Numbered from the stretch's first letter, positions 45,776-58,557 are shown. The stretch: 64,000 nt of DNA from Cylicocyclus nassatus (GCA_958299035.1 CATQJL010000001.1:82585071-82649070); one strand, 5' to 3'. Notes: generated by a model from the sequence alone, not told the origin. Made by a program: numbers and translations.

Positions 45776-47689
45776 TATAAAGAAACCCAAGTTGCTTGTG
45801 TTTCGCGGGAATATCGAGGAATAGTGTCTATCTAACGTGCCGCAATCAGTCGGTCACTATTGTTGGTGAGGGCTAAAGTTAATGCTGTTAAAAACGTCAG
45901 CGACAAGGTAATGAACAGATGAGAAAACGTTCAATCTGGAATTGTGCTGGAAAAATGACTTATAAATGTTTACTGAATTCGAAGGTAGTTTTCTACAATA
46001 CAGTACACATAAAACGTAGTCTCCGTATCGTTCCTCACTAAGTAGTCGCATCCGATTGCGGTGAGATTAGTATCCTAGAAAACCTGATGTATTTTTGAAA
46101 AGAATTGCTGAGACATTGACCGGATTTAAAGAAATGATTTCACAGATTTGTTTATATTGGACTTTTATTTCAAAGGTATACATTACGTGAGCGTTTCTCA
46201 CAAACTTATCGCAAGCACATGATTTGCATTCTAGGGATTCCTTAGATTTTGAAGCCCAAAAATTGATCTCTAGAAGAACGAATTTTAATATTTGGGATAA
46301 AATTCAGACTTCCATTCGTGCTGGAAGAAACGTAGTTTGAAACGATAAATTTTTTAAAAGGAAAGTTAGAACAATATTTTTTTGATTTATGCAATTTGCA
46401 ACTAACCTTTATGTATCTATTTATATCAAAAAACATTATTCGAGCTATTTTTTTCTACGCAAAACCATCATTTCTTTCAAGACTCAAGTACTTATTCGAA
46501 ACGTAAATAAATAAGGTTTGCTCTTAACACGATCAAGTTTGTTTATCAAAACATGAACATGGAAACTTTGTAAAATTTCATAGAGAAGACGGCTCGCTTT
46601 ATGAAATTAGTTCATGTTCTCTACATGTGAATAAAGTCGGCTCTATATACTACTGTGGTTGGTTTTCTTATTCTAGCTTCTGAGATTGGGAGTGCTAACA
46701 GATGGATATTTTCATCACGAGAGGGTTCTACAACCTTTATGTGTAGAAGAGCTGGAGTAAAAAATCAGAAGCAAATAAAGGTGCTCCTTTGAAGTGATAT
46801 TGCCAATGCTTTCTGCTCAAAGTGAAAGATAGACGGAAAGACGAAGAAAGTTGGAGGCACATTTAGAAGAAAATGATGAGCAACACTTGTGCCGGCCCCC
46901 TGCCAAAGTAGTACGAAGCAAAATTATATGCTGCTTTTTGCTCTTTCTGATATAGTTCTATTGAAATGCTAGAAAAGCCACACCTAGATCAAGCTAATTA
47001 TTTCAATTATCTAAACAAAATTGGTAACACTTTTCCTTTGAAGGTTATCACGATTTTGTTGGATGTTTGATCATAACGAACTATGAGTTTTTTTTAGCAC
47101 ATACTTTGGCTGTTCCAGATTCTAGCAAGGGAAGGATACCAAAATCGCAACGGCACACCGAAAATTACGCATACCAAAAGATGCATCGTGATGAGCTGAT
47201 TTCATCCAACTCCCATATTCGCTAAGCTCTTCTCTAAAAGAAATTATAAGCGTTTGAATGTCAACATTTGGTAAACATCCAGTGCCACATCTTCAAGAAC
47301 TGCTTGTTCAGAAAAAAAACTGTGTTCGTTGTATGTATGCACTTTTTGTAGTCAATTCACTTAAAACCAGGCCAATTAATCACTCCCAAACTGGTATTCA
47401 ATGCACATTACGTTCCAAAAATTTTACACTTTTAACCGCCGATTAGCTTCTGTGGAAGCGCTTAGCAGATAAGAAAGATAGATTTGGACTCAGCTCATCA
47501 GGCGCATTTAATGATATGCATACTATTTTGATTCGTCATTAGACCTAGTATCCTACCTTTGTAATTATTGAATCCAACCAAGAAGAGCGGACTTATCATC
47601 ATGAAAAGCAGCGAAAACATTTTGGGCGCATTACTATCAAAAATTGGCAACGGCAGTGGGTCGGAAAAACGGCAGCTGCGTGCTCTCTA

Positions 47690-47940
47690 ATCCTACCTGG
47701 CTTTCTGGGCTCAGTTCAGGAGTGTGTGTGAAAAGTCAACTAAGCGCTTTCTATGTTTTCCGGTCTTGTAAATCTGGAGGGGCTTGTCAGGCAATTTCCG
47801 CCTTCTAAGGTGCCGCCGCTGTTTTTGGCGAGAAACTCTCCCTCACCCCTTCAGCGATGTCGAGGCCGGAAAGCGCCATAAACACATTTTTGACAAGCAC
47901 ATTCCTGGGCTCAGCGGATCCAGGAAGCCAAGTAGTTGTG
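47690..47940. repeat. Imperfect inverted repeat, possible MITE
   Basis: CTACCTGGCTTTCTGGGCTC near 47693, and the complement of CTACTTGGCTTCCTGGATCC near 47915-47935, bound GC-richer DNA. Other paired blocks (GGCTCAG, AAGCGC) are weak. Confidence 0.4.
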
Positions 47941-48298
47941 TGAAGCTCCAATAACTTTCCCAAGCCACTACCTTTGAATATTACGAATTCCCAAAGTTAG
48001 AGCAGCTATAGTACTCAAAATTAAAGGCGCTAGGCTCTCTACATCATCTTTTGATAGAAGTATTGAAATCGAAACTTTCGTTGGACGTTGGACCAACACT
48101 TCTGTTAACAATAATTCGTGCATGGAATTTGCAGTCGAAAAAATAAATGCCTGGCAGATTCATGTACAGAAAAAGCAATTGGCTTTTAAATCTTGAAAAA
48201 AAGAAAAAAGGTGATTCAGGAGGCAGTCTCATTTTTGAGCAGTCACTTACAAATTAAAATTTGACTTTCAACACTCAAAAAATATTCTAGAGGCTCAC

Positions 48299-48905
48299 CT
48301 CGAACATATAGGTAACATTGACAGCGAGTTCGTAGGAGTTCGGTATGTCGTTTCTTCAAAAGTTTTCTATGGTTACAAATTTGGGAGTGACAATATGCTT
48401 AGCTCACTTGAATTTGCGATAAAAATGATCGGCTTGATGTTTTTCAAGGTGAGTCATACTCGGTGCACTTGATAGAATTTCTCGAGCTCTCAAAGCGAGT
48501 GAGCAGTTGAATGTAGTTGTCTAAAAAGTCAAGATTTGCAGGGAAATTGAAATTGGTAGTCAATCGTCTATTATGCTGTCCCGAAGAATAGAAGAATATC
48601 TGTAGTATTTATATTGCTTTTTTTCCAAAGCAATCGTTCCCGGCTGATGAGAAAAAATGATCTGAAAAGCAATTTAAACGATCGTGATATCAACTTACAC
48701 CATTCTTTTTTAGTCGATAGAGTAGTTCGTCCATGAAGGCTATGGCATAGGGCTCGACGCCGCAATCGAGAGCACGAATAGAAAAGGTATTGTAAGAATA
48801 TTTAGCAGCAGCAAAAGCCATCAGAGGGAGAGTCTAAATGTTGAAGGCTAAGTCCATGAAAGCGTTAGAAGTCTAACTTACGCTAAGAATGCAGAGCAGC
48901 TTCAT
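48299..48905 (-). CDS. Predicted small secreted protein, paralogue B
   Basis: Same structure as paralogue A: exon 1 48905-48882 (MKLLCILS), exon 2 48833-48699, exon 3 48520-48408, exon 4 48353-48299. Exon 2 has one extra Ala codon (AFAAAKYSY), and exon 3 begins TTFNCSLALRAREILSSAPS, one codon longer than A. Phases 0/0/2/0 agree with A. Exon 4 reads NDIPNSYELAVNVTYMFE and ends at GAG|GTGAGC. The 3' continuation (48044-48232 holds an open frame ending VGPTSNESFDFNTSIKR) cannot be joined with confidence: the acceptor used in copy C reads TGTAC here instead of TGTAG. The exon 4 acceptor is weak (TTTGAAG). It may be a decaying paralogue; the function is unknown. Confidence 0.6.
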
Positions 48906-48932
48906 TCATTTTTTTCTCATTCCCCTCGCTTC

Positions 48933-48939
48933 ATATATA
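48933..48939 (-). promoter_or_regulatory. TATA-like box of paralogue B
   Basis: TATATAT on the minus strand, 27 nt from the ATG, at the same place as TATAAAT in paralogues A and C. Confidence 0.4.
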
Positions 48940-50032
48940 CCGCTAGCAACGAAATTAATGAGTTAGAAAGAAATGATGCTCGCTCTGGCTTTAGAGTACA
49001 AGTAAGCACAATAGCGTTCGTCGTGGATTTGAACTACGAACAATGTTTGGTGACTATGAGCAATTGTAGTGCTCGAAATGTACCAGCATTAAAGCTAAAA
49101 TACACGTAAAAGTGCAGCTGTTTGCGATGATAATTCCAATGTCGTACAGCTGTTCAGTTTTCATCATACAAAAGCGAATTTTCAAATGAATTTTGCGTGG
49201 GAGAGCAGTGCCGCAAAAGAAAGAATTACCGTAGAAATTCAATAACCATTTCGTGCTATTTTTTCCCCAAATGTTTCATCTGAATGTTAATTTGAACGCA
49301 GAATGCTGGCAGGCTGCGGACACTAATATTTCTATGGAACGCGAGCAATTGACTGAACCATTCAAGAGCGAGATCATCATATGACCAGGATACAAAAAAA
49401 TTGCATGTTTTTATCAGCATATTTGAATTCCTTCGCCAACCACTCACAAACAATAACAAACCATGTTCGCATAGCTCCGTATGCCATTGAAGTCCCCTGG
49501 TTCCAGCCGTTTCGGGCACAGTAACCCATGGGTTTCAAGGCGAGAATAAAGCCCAAAAAATACAAAAATTAGCCGATTTCCTTGGACGCTACCATCGTTA
49601 ATAATATGGTTATTATTTTGTGTTTTGACTCATTTAGGTTAAGATTTTAAGACTTTCTTCAACTTTGCTCATCTCCGCTTCTAATAATGAGTATTTTAAA
49701 CACGTCTTCTAGGCAGATTTTATCTATTTGAATTATATATCTGGAAAGGAATCGGCGAGCATATCATTTAATTTGTCTTCTTCCCTTTGTTGTATAGCGT
49801 TTAATTCCAATGCAAGCGCTATTTGCGATATTTGTGACGGGCATGTGGAATTTTCTGAAGCGATCCAAGTGTTCCTCTCATTTCCAGCAACTTCTCGAGT
49901 TTCCCGTCATTTTTTTGCACTTCCCTTTTGAGAACATGCCGAACCTGTGCATAAACCGAAAATGTCAAAACCAAATTTCTTTCTGAAAGCGATATAAAAC
50001 TGAGTAAGTTGCATTAGCAATGCTTTCAAATT

Positions 50033-50134
50033 TCAATTCTTCTTCGTAGATATAAATGGCTTATTGTTCTTGCTACAAGCTTTTGCATCGTAAGGACACC
50101 GAAAATTGGGGCCTTCAACAAGCATAGGATGCAT
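50033..50134 (-). CDS. Short Cys-containing ORF conserved in three copies (copy B)
   Basis: A 33-codon frame from MHPMLVEGPNFRCPYDAKAC to STKKN and stop; see the copy A entry. The frame continues upstream without a stop through GFTNSYNTFD, so the Met need not be the start and this is more likely a terminal exon than a whole gene. Confidence 0.4.
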   Translation of the reverse strand: MHPMLVEGPNFRCPYDAKACSKNNKPFISTKKN

Positions 50135-50449
50135 GTCAAAGGTATTATAAGAATTTGTGAAACCTCGAGGAAAGCAAAAACTTTGAAGCAACTTACTATC
50201 AGCGTGTGATTACGTGATTCGCTTCATACGCTTATGACCGATCACTCATTTGACACACGTAAAAAGACTGCCTAAGCAAAGGTGTGCGTCACACATTCTC
50301 CCAGAGTATAAAGAACATGAATATGTTGTTGAGCTAGGGGAATCTATTGTAATCGCTTTTCATGCTCCATTGCTATTGAAATCTTCAAGCGCACAATTTG
50401 GCGTCCGTGTTTCCGCTCGCTTTATTGCTAGTTTGAAGACATCTATGTA

Positions 50450-50623
50450 TCCTTTGATTCAAATGGCTTGGGCCTGGAAGGCGCGACTTCGTGATCTAGT
50501 TGAGGCTAGACTATAATCAGAGAGCACGCTTGCGAGGGAGACGCAGACTCGTCGCGGGCGCGAGCGCCTTAATTAAGTCACAAAGCCCCGCCTTCCAGAC
50601 GCCAAACCAGTGAATCAAAGATT
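50450..50623. mobile_element. 174-bp MITE, copy B only
   Basis: CCTTTGATTCA and TGAATCAAAG are inverted. ATGTA flanks both sides (50445-50449 and 50624-50628). Copy A near 36484 has CTATGTATGCACCACTC without it. The interior is GC-rich, and the 88-codon plus-strand frame that runs into it is accidental. Confidence 0.65.
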
Positions 50624-51620
50624 ATGTAGCCACTAGCCTTTTGCTTGTCTGTTAGATTTGATCATCGACCTAAAACAGTGAAAAACTCAATAACCCATTT
50701 TTATTTAAGTTGATAATCAGAACGAGTGAGCAAGGATGAAAAAAGTTGATTGTGGTGTTTCTAAATTGAACATAATTAAACATGACATAATTACGTTTTA
50801 ATTTTTATGTTATTTTCGAAATAATTTATGACACTGAAAATACCATATGGCACTACACAAGGGTGAAGTCGAAGAATTCAAAGCAATCAAGAATTAAATC
50901 TAAGAAGTGGAAAGTAAATGAATGTTGACACTGCTCGCTATACGAGGAGCAAGACCTTAAAGCGTGCCTCGTATCAGCTTGCAGCATTAGTTTCATGCCA
51001 ACTTTTTTCCAAAATTTAAAGTTTCCTTCACATAAGTGATTTTATTGTTCTATGAAATTGGTTTTTACAAGGGAAAGCCGCTTGCTCGAAGTGGTGATTC
51101 AGAGGGTGATATATACCAGCGGATAGAGCTTAGAACGCTAACTTCAAATTTACCTTCTATATTTGCGAAGCGCTTTTCTATAGGAACTTGTGGTCTTTTC
51201 TATATTCGTAGAAGTGACACATAGAAAGAAAATAAATGACAGCATGAAAATGAAAACACGATTGAACAATACTTTAAAACGTTCAGAAATCAGATTAGAA
51301 CTGTAAATGGGTCGCTTGCTTGAGCATGGATATTTTTATTGGAAACTTCCACGTGACTCAAAACGTAAACTCAAACAAATTTGGCATAAGAAAAGCTTAT
51401 CACTTATTTCAAAGAACGCTATATTTACAGAATGTATATCTGAGATCAACGTTCCAAGCTCTTCCGTTGCTATACGTCATCTTCCAGAATCGTCACATCG
51501 ACCAAGCGGCCTTCCCTTCTCAGTAGTGCTCGATACAAAAACCGTTGTAGCTAAAAGCTAAAACTTCTGTATCGAAGCTGCAAAGTGGTTTCATAAAGCA
51601 TAGCCTGCTCTATCAGGAAA

Positions 51621-51905
51621 CTAGCTGGCAAACCCGGCTCCGCCCGGCCCTGTCATTATTATATTCGTAATCAGCATGCTCGATGACCCCCCTGTGCCAA
51701 CTCCCAGCCCCGTAGCTCAAATTTTGCAAAAAATCGATAAAATCGATATCGATCGATAACGAAAAGTAGCCTATGACACGCTCCCTGCCCCGAAGTATAT
51801 GTGTGCCAAGTTTGGTCCAAATCGGTTCAGAAATAAAAATTTCTATTCCGCACATACGTACAGACAGACATACAGACATACAGACATTCAGCTTTATATA
51901 TAAGA
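51621..51905 (-). mobile_element. Short Helitron-like element, both ends intact
   Basis: On the minus strand it begins TCTTATATATAAAGCTGAAT after A and ends with a GC hairpin (CCGGGCGGAGCCGGG) about 8 nt before CTAG, followed by T. TC...hairpin...CTAG inserted between A and T is the Helitron signature. Length is 285 bp, with one AATCAGCATGCTCGAT/ATCGAT module and a TGTCTGTA microsatellite near the 5' end. It is absent from copy A. It encodes no Rep/helicase. Confidence 0.88.
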
Positions 51906-51959
51906 TAAGTTGGCCGCCGTAATTTGCGAAACCTTTGGAGTCTACTTGAGAAGTTCAAA

Positions 51960-52260
51960 ATTTTTCATCGAATGAAAGAATATCAAATAGATTTGAAAAT
52001 GAAAATATTGCATAAACGAATATAGAATAAAATCAAAAATCTCGAATAAAGGAACATCGAATGAGTTCGAGGTTTGAAACTTTTCGAATGAATGCGTTCC
52101 GAAAAAGTATTACAGCAACTCCCAGCCTCGTAGCTCGAACTTTTTCAAGAACCGATAAAAATCTATAAAGGGAATTTTTATTCATAATCAGCACCCTTCG
52201 CTTTCTCTCCTTTACCTATTGCCTCTTGATTTGAGGTTTTCCAAAAATTGATAAAATCGA
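51960..52260. repeat. TTCGAA-rich tract and degenerate ATCGAT modules
   Basis: ATTCGAAT-type words (51960-52100), then AACTCCCAGCCTCGTAGCTC near 52112-52135 and AATCAGCACCCT near 52180. These are relics of the same module as in the Helitron-like and R1 repeats. Confidence 0.5.
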
Positions 52261-52284
52261 TAAAGTACATGTTTACTTAATTTA

Positions 52285-52505
52285 TAAGGCGGATATGGCC
52301 TAGCGACGTAGCGCCCGGCATTCCAGCGGCCTTGTCTTCGCGAAGTCACTGGTTCAGTACTACCCTGGGCGCGGCGCCGCGTCCTCCGATTCCAGCGCCA
52401 AGCCGCTCCTCACTAAGGGCAGGCGACACACCGGCTGATGGAAACCCCATCACGTCACTGAGGGTCATTCCGACCCAAAAAAACGCGGACCCTGCCAAAG
52501 AGGAA
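52285..52505 (+). mobile_element. Possible second tRNA-derived SINE
   Basis: An A-box-like TGGCCTAGCGACG (about 52295) and a B-box-like GGTTCAGTACTACC (about 52371) precede a GC-rich body unlike its flanks. The box spacing is longer than usual and the B box deviates from consensus, so this is tentative. Confidence 0.35.
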
Positions 52506-52674
52506 AAACGGAAAAAAGGAAAATGCGAGGATAAAAAACTCACTTACCCCTCTCCCTTACCAACTTTTGATTTCGTAGCTCAAAATTGGCTGGTTTGTGG
52601 TTTATTCCTTTGGTTTATTCCTCCACTACAGCTCTTCGCACGAATACACCGTCGTTCGCGATTTTTCTCTAAAA

Positions 52675-53210
52675 TAAACAATAGAGGCAGTTGCGCAACA
52701 TGAGTTTTACAAGCAAGAGTGCTCACTAAAGTGGACCTTTGCGGACCAAAAGCATCAGCAACGCAAAAGAAGAGAAACAGGCATGCCAGCACGTTTCCAG
52801 TATTTGAACTCGAACCATGAGCTTGAATTCGGCTGTTTTTTTCTGATTTGCTGGTTTAGTGCCATATGAGTACTACCTCACTGGTCAAAAAGTGCGGGTT
52901 TTTGAACATGTTAAAGGTGATTACGGCTCAAAAAGTTAAATTATCAAGTTTTGCGGAAGAAACGCGAACGGAGTGGGCTTGGTACGCAGCTAGGCAACAA
53001 ACACGAATAATTTGAGAAAGGAAACGATTTCATTCGCATACGAATTCGATTGTAACGTTTGAATGAAATATTTTAGAGACTCTGTTTCTTGCGTAATGAA
53101 GTTTCGAATTTAGTTCGGGAATGAAAAAACTCCGAACGTCGAATTTGATGCGAATATATTCGAACGATTTCTTTTCCGATTAATCGAATTTTTAATTTCG
53201 GACCCAAGTT
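52675..53210. repeat. Third, partial copy of the R1 arm
   Basis: AATAGAGGCAGTTGCGCAAC, GCAAGAGTGCTCACTA, and then a TTCGAAT-rich end with CGGACCCAAGT follow the order of 2697-3435. Confidence 0.6.
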
Positions 53211-54980
53211 CAAAACAGAGTTTTTATTCAATGAAGTGCGCTGACCACTGTCACTGCTCCATTGGAAAGCTACAAAAAGTATTACGCCTATTTTTGCCCT
53301 ACTTTCACATCCAACTATTTGCTTTAACGAGCGCTCATTTCTCGCCCATATGTTCCTAAGGAAAGCAGATTTGGGATCAGCCTTTCATGTCTTAGTATTG
53401 TAATCATCCCACTAAAAAAGCCCTTCGACTGAATATGCTTCTCTTGTTACAAGCTCGAAAACGAGCAACGAATGGTGTTGTATCATATCACTAGCTCAAC
53501 CAAGGTTCAGAGCCTATTCGCCCTATTGCTATGCATAAATGGCTGCCGCTATAAACCTTCATTTGTATGAGTTGAGAGTATTCAGCTTCCTGAGAAGGCT
53601 CCAAAAGTCATTTAACTTGCTTCTAACCTCCCTCTTCGCCCCACTTCACACCGAGAAATATCCATTAAATGCCTGTATTTAGAAAGCTCGTCAATTTCAT
53701 TAATGAATTTGCACTGTTTTTCATTGAAAAGAGGATGATATCGGCTCAGCGGTGACATAGCGACGATTCTTCCCTATCAAAAAACTTGTTATATTGATGG
53801 GACGTCTCTTTAAACACCTTTTTCCAGTGAGCATTACAAAACAGCTTCAGCTTTTGCATTTTTTCAAGATATAAAATCCTTAACAACCTCAAAGCAGCAC
53901 CGAATTTTTTCGCTCAGTAAGAATAGTGCATGAAACTCATGCACTGACGATCACAGGTGCTATTGTTACGTTAGCCAAATGCCTTATTCAAAGTGATCGA
54001 ATCTTGTGTGGTCTCATTCTCCCGCTTGCACATCTGTGAACTTTTGCAAAAAAACTTCAAAGCTTCTTCTTCTCAATAGGTACAATCAAGCAATCTGTTC
54101 AGTATGAGACAACAGAATTTTCGGGACTGCTCAATGTATACGGTGATCATAATAAGTCTCAAAGTTAGGGACTTGCAATCTCAATTTGAGACATCTACAT
54201 GCATCATAGTTGGTGAAAGTCAGCTATAAGAGACGTCTTCTATCGCGGACTTCCAAGCGGAATTTGTTCGTGAATCATCTTACAAAACACGCAGTTCCCC
54301 TCTTCGTAATTACAATGACGCGAGGGTAGTACGTAATTACAGTACAAGTTATTGAGCTACGCTCTTCTCTCTTAAAGTCTTAAGCTGTCACTGTTAAAAA
54401 TCAGTAGTCTTGTTTGTGAAGCACAACCATCGATTTTTGCATCCTCCCAATACCATGGTAATTTTTTTGTCAAATATTCGTTAGGACAGTTTGAGTTTTG
54501 ATGAAAACATAAATTTTGGAGTTTTAAGTTATTTTAAATCGCGTAATGCATTGGTATTCGAAGCACCGTTTACTGCTTCCAGATTTAACCTTCAAAACGT
54601 TACACAACGAATGGATTAGTTGAGCTTCAAAGAAAGGACACACAACATGTTCGCTTGTTTCTCATTCTTGGAATTTCTGGTGAAATTGAAAGCGCATCCG
54701 ATTCCGTGTAGAAGGGAAAGCCGAAAGTGAAAAATCACTACTTTGATGATACCCTATTGTTAAGAAATTAGCCCAGTGAACACATGACACGTCCCCAGAT
54801 TTGTATACACTCAATGCTGTTTGTTGATTCTGTTCATAGCAAATCATTTCGTACACGTTTACACATTTTCACGTTTACACATTTCGTACACGTTCCACGT
54901 TTTACAAGGCAATAAGTGTCTTCCCTATTTAGAGGCTGACTTTAAGCATGTATGTGGTGGAAAAATTATGCATATAGATG
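53211..54980. other. Intergenic, nothing recognised
   Basis: Low-GC sequence with short frames only. No repeat match to the rest of the window and no exon chain that I could support. Confidence 0.3.
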
Positions 54981-54982
54981 AA

Positions 54983-55265
54983 CTAGTTGACTTACCCGGC
55001 TCCGCCCGGCCCTGTCATTATTATATTCGTAATCAGCATGCTCGATTACCCCCCTGTGCCAACTCCCAGGCCCGTAGCTCAAATTTTGCAAAAAATCGAT
55101 AAAATCGATATCGATCGATGACGAAAAGTAGCCAATGACACCCGCCGGGGCCCAAAGTGTATGTGTGCCAAGTTTGGCCCGGATCGGTTCAGAAATGGAA
55201 TTTCCAATTCGGAACATACGTACAGACATACAGACAGACAAAGACATTCAGCTTTATATATAAGA
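54983..55265 (-). mobile_element. Short Helitron-like element, both ends intact
   Basis: Minus strand TCTTATATATAAAGCTGAAT at 55265, CTAG at 54986-54983, host A and T on the outside, and the GCGGAGCCGGGTAAGTC hairpin region before CTAG. Length is 283 bp, nearly the same as 51621-51905. A TGTCTGTATGT-rich stretch of host DNA continues beyond its 5' end (55270-55440). Confidence 0.88.
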
Positions 55266-55913
55266 TATGTATTTGTGTAAGTGTATATTGTATACGTGTA
55301 TATGTGTTTACGTTTGTGTGTCTTTCTTTATGTGTATCTACCTATCCATCTGGATGGTCTGTCTGTCTAATCCTCTGCCTGTATGTCTGTTCGCCTGTTT
55401 GTATGTTTGTCTATTCTATGTCTATCAGATTGTTCAAATTTTTATGCACAGTTATGATTTTCAAGGGAAATGCGAGGCAAAAATACCTTTTTGCATTTTT
55501 CGCGATTTCTTGCAGAAACCTGGAATTCTATGTTTGTACTACAAATTTGTATTACGGAAAATACGAGCAAGAAAACGAGTATTTGTCCATCCGCTGCAAA
55601 AATTCAGATCATATCATTAATGTATGCTTCAGTTAGACCGGACAGTTGGATAGAATTTATTTGCTTGCAAAGTGTGAAAATATGTTATCAAAAAGCATTC
55701 CAAAAGTGAAACTTCAATTATTTCGCGTCATTTCCTGAAACGATTACCAAATTGCAAAGCTTATCTAAGGCGTTGATCTTGCCTTTAATCATTTGACAAT
55801 ACAACATTGAAATACACAAATTTTGCATTCTTAGAAAGAGCAGCTCAAGCAGTTAGTAAAACATGCTTTCAGATTTTTGGAGCGTTTCAGATTTTTGCGT
55901 TTTATTTATTATA

Positions 55914-56589
55914 CAGGGTGTCCCAAAAAAATGTATCGAACGTTTGGTGGTTAATCTCTCTTCAAAAGAAGTCTTTTTCCTTGCTTCAGGTACCAATCTG
56001 TAGAGCTGGCTTCAACTTAGATTTGCATTATAGAACGAATCTTCATCTCTCATTATTACTGTAGGACTACGGTAGAAACTTCAACGAGGGTTTTAAGCAA
56101 TGAAAGGCCATATTTTGCCCCAGAAAGGAAACAAAACTGCCTGAAAACTTTTACACTAGGCTAATTAGAGTTGCTGATTCTAACTGTATAGTTCCCAATC
56201 TATTATGATGTTTTATTGAAGAGTTATGCCAGGTAAGAGGTAGCGGCCATTTCTTAAATGTTCCTAAAAAGTGCGGTTACACCGTTTAGAAAGCTTCGCA
56301 ATCTTGTGAATAGTTGAGTATTGAACTCGCGTCCATAAAAACCCCAATACACAAGTTTTCACAATTTTTTGAAAAATTTTGAGACGGCAGTTTTTTCCAC
56401 ATTGACACGATATGTTTCAAGTTTCTACCGTAATCCTACAGTAATGAAGTGAGATGAATGATTCATTCTATAATGCTAATCTAAGTTGAAGCCAGCTCTA
56501 CAATACGGTATCTGAAGCAAGTCAAAAGACTTCTTGGGAAGAGAGATGTTAACGATCAAACGTTCGATACATTTTTTTGGGACACCCTG
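55914..56589. mobile_element. Palindromic Tc1/mariner-type element (family 5)
   Basis: The ends CAGGGTGTCCCAAAAAAATG and complement are flanked by TA (55912-55913 and 56590-56591). CAGGGTGTCCC is a terminus seen in many animal Tc1/mariner elements. The arms are long (matching CTTCAACTTAGATTTGCATT and AGTAATGAAG blocks) and there is no transposase. Confidence 0.88.
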
Positions 56590-57017
56590 TATATCGAGAG
56601 CTCGACTGGTTTTCCTATTTGAATTTTCATCTCTGGAGCGCCTTGTCGTCAATGAGTCACAAAGGATTATTCAAAAGTAGATAATCGTTTCTGTTTGAAA
56701 AGATTTATTGTGAGCAAATGCATTCATATTGAAAGCAGTTACGAATTTTCATATTTGAAGCAACATACTTTAGATCCAGCTCATTCTCAGATCAGACATT
56801 GTGAATATTACTGGACTTATACTCAAGAAATCATTGAAAAAAAAACCTACAGAATCGTCTCTTTTTTAAATTCGTATATTGGAGTTAATATTTCTCCAAC
56901 ATCAAGTATAAAACTGAGAGCAGAGCAGCCGAGCATTACTTTGACAATTTGCAGAATTTCGTTTTCCCGGTTTCCAGCGTTTGAAAAATTTTAGCAACTG
57001 TGCATATTAGTGTTTGG

Positions 57018-57180
57018 CAGTGGCGGTCCCAGGATTTCGGAAAGGGGGGAGAGAGGGGGGACACGCACTCCGAAAAATTTTTTGAGGTGCTTCTCAAAAT
57101 TTGCGCGGGTCTCCACCCCCATAAAAAATTTGGAAGAAGGGGACGTGGTGTCAGCCACGCCCCCGGGAAAATTTTTTTAT
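57018..57180. mobile_element. hAT-type terminal fragment
   Basis: CAGTGGCGGTCCCAGGATTT, followed by G runs, resembles the widespread hAT end CAGTGGCGGA. The opposite end is not visible before the Helitron at 57260, so it may be truncated. Confidence 0.5.
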
Positions 57181-57259
57181 AAGGTTAATTTGAGTTTTTA
57201 GAAAATTTGTAAATTAATTTATTATTTACAATAATAAACATGTCGATTGTACACTTTTA

Positions 57260-58325
57260 TCTTATATATAAAGCTGAATGTCTGTTTGTATGTATGTATG
57301 TATGTCTGTCTGTATGTATGTGTGTACGTATGTTCCGAATAGAAAATTCCATTTCTGAACCGATCCGGACCAAACTTGGCACACATACACTACGGGCCCC
57401 GGCGGGTGTCATAGGCTACTTTTCGTCATCGATCGATATCGATTTTATCGATTTTTATCGATTTTTTTGCTGAGTTCACCTACGGAGCTGGGAGTTGGCA
57501 CAGGGGGGTAATCGAGCATGGGGATTCCGAATACAATATTGGTTCCCAGGATTATCGATTACTTTTATCGATTTTATCGATTTTTTTGCAAAGTTTGAGC
57601 TACGGGGCTGGGAGTTGGCACAGGGGGGTAATCGAGCATGGGGATTCCGAATACAATATTGGTTTTCGGGGTTATCGATTACTTTTATCGATTTTATCGA
57701 TTTTTTGCAAAGTTGGAGCTAGGGGGCTGGGAGTTGGCACAGGGGGGTATTCGAGCATGCTGATCATCCCCAAGGGGGGTGATCAGCATGCTCGATTACA
57801 CCCCTGTGCCAAATTCCAGCCCCCTAGCTCAAATTTTCAAAAAATCGATAAAATCGATAAAAGTAATGGACAATCTTGAAAACTAATATTGTATTCGTAA
57901 TCTGCATGCTCGATTACCCCCTGTGCAAACTCCCAGCCCCGCAGGTCAAACTTTACAAAAAAATCGATAAAATCGATAAAAGTAATGGACGATCCTGAAA
58001 ACTAATATTGTGTTCGTAATCAGCATGCTCGATTACCCCCCTGTGCAAAATCTCAGCCTCGCATGTCAAAATTTACAAAAAATCGAGAAAATCAATAAAA
58101 GTAACCGATAATTCTGAAAACTAATATTGTATTCGGAATTCCCATGCTCACTTCCCCCCTGTGCCAACTCCTAGCCCTGTAGGTGAACTCTGCGAAAAAA
58201 TCGATAAAAATCGGTAAAATCGACATCGATCGATAACGAAAAGTGGACTGTGACACCCGCCGGGGCCCGAAGTGTATGTGTGCCAAGTTTGGTCCGGATA
58301 CGGCGGAGCCGGGTAAGCCAGCTAG
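57260..58325 (+). mobile_element. Helitron-like element with internal inverted array (copy 1)
   Basis: Starts TCTTATATATAAAGCTGAAT after A and ends GCGGAGCCGGGTAAGCCAG-CTAG before T. Inside are three 120-bp units (about 57480, 57600, 57719) in one direction and a perfect palindrome (57750-57799: GAGCATGCTGATCATCCCC...). Four units in the opposite direction follow (about 57801, 57890, 58011, 58130). Each unit contains ATCGATTTTATCGATTTTT. It encodes no Rep/helicase, so it is non-autonomous. Confidence 0.88.
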
Positions 58326-58557
58326 TAACCCATATAGGTAAGTTTCTAAAATTTTTCGACCCATTCTTGGGGGAGGGGCCTTCCCCAAAATGGGTCGACC
58401 CCAAAATGGGTCGACCCCAAAATGGGTCGAGAAATTTTCGAGAAACTTCAGAAATCATGTGGACCGAACTTTTTGCGATTGTTGTAAGCCATATTGCAGA
58501 GCTTCAACGAATTAGATGCTTACAGTTTGTGTCTACCCTTAATCGTTAGAACGTGTA
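58326..58557. other. Spacer between tandem Helitron-like elements
   Basis: Contains three direct repeats of about 16 bp (AAAATGGGTCGACCCC type, about 58385-58430) with an inverted partial match just upstream (GACCCATTCTTGGGGGAGG). Confidence 0.5.

Larger units (their letters stand above)
38000..51600. repeat. Segmental duplication, copy B
   Basis: Direct repeat of copy A, starting within 110 bp of the end of A, so the two are in tandem. It lacks the giant Tc1 fold-back, the Helitron fragment and two MITEs of copy A. It has its own Harbinger, MULE, two mariners and two MITEs. Confidence 0.8.

Noticed and set aside
55157..55636. 159-codon frame rich in Cys, Val and Tyr
   Set aside because: It reads the TGTATGTCTG microsatellite and the Helitron 5' end; composition is driven by the repeat.
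58171..58549. Frames of 95-99 codons with MGRP and KNGS repeats
   Set aside because: They cross the Helitron end and the GGGTCGACCCC direct repeats; low-complexity artefact.
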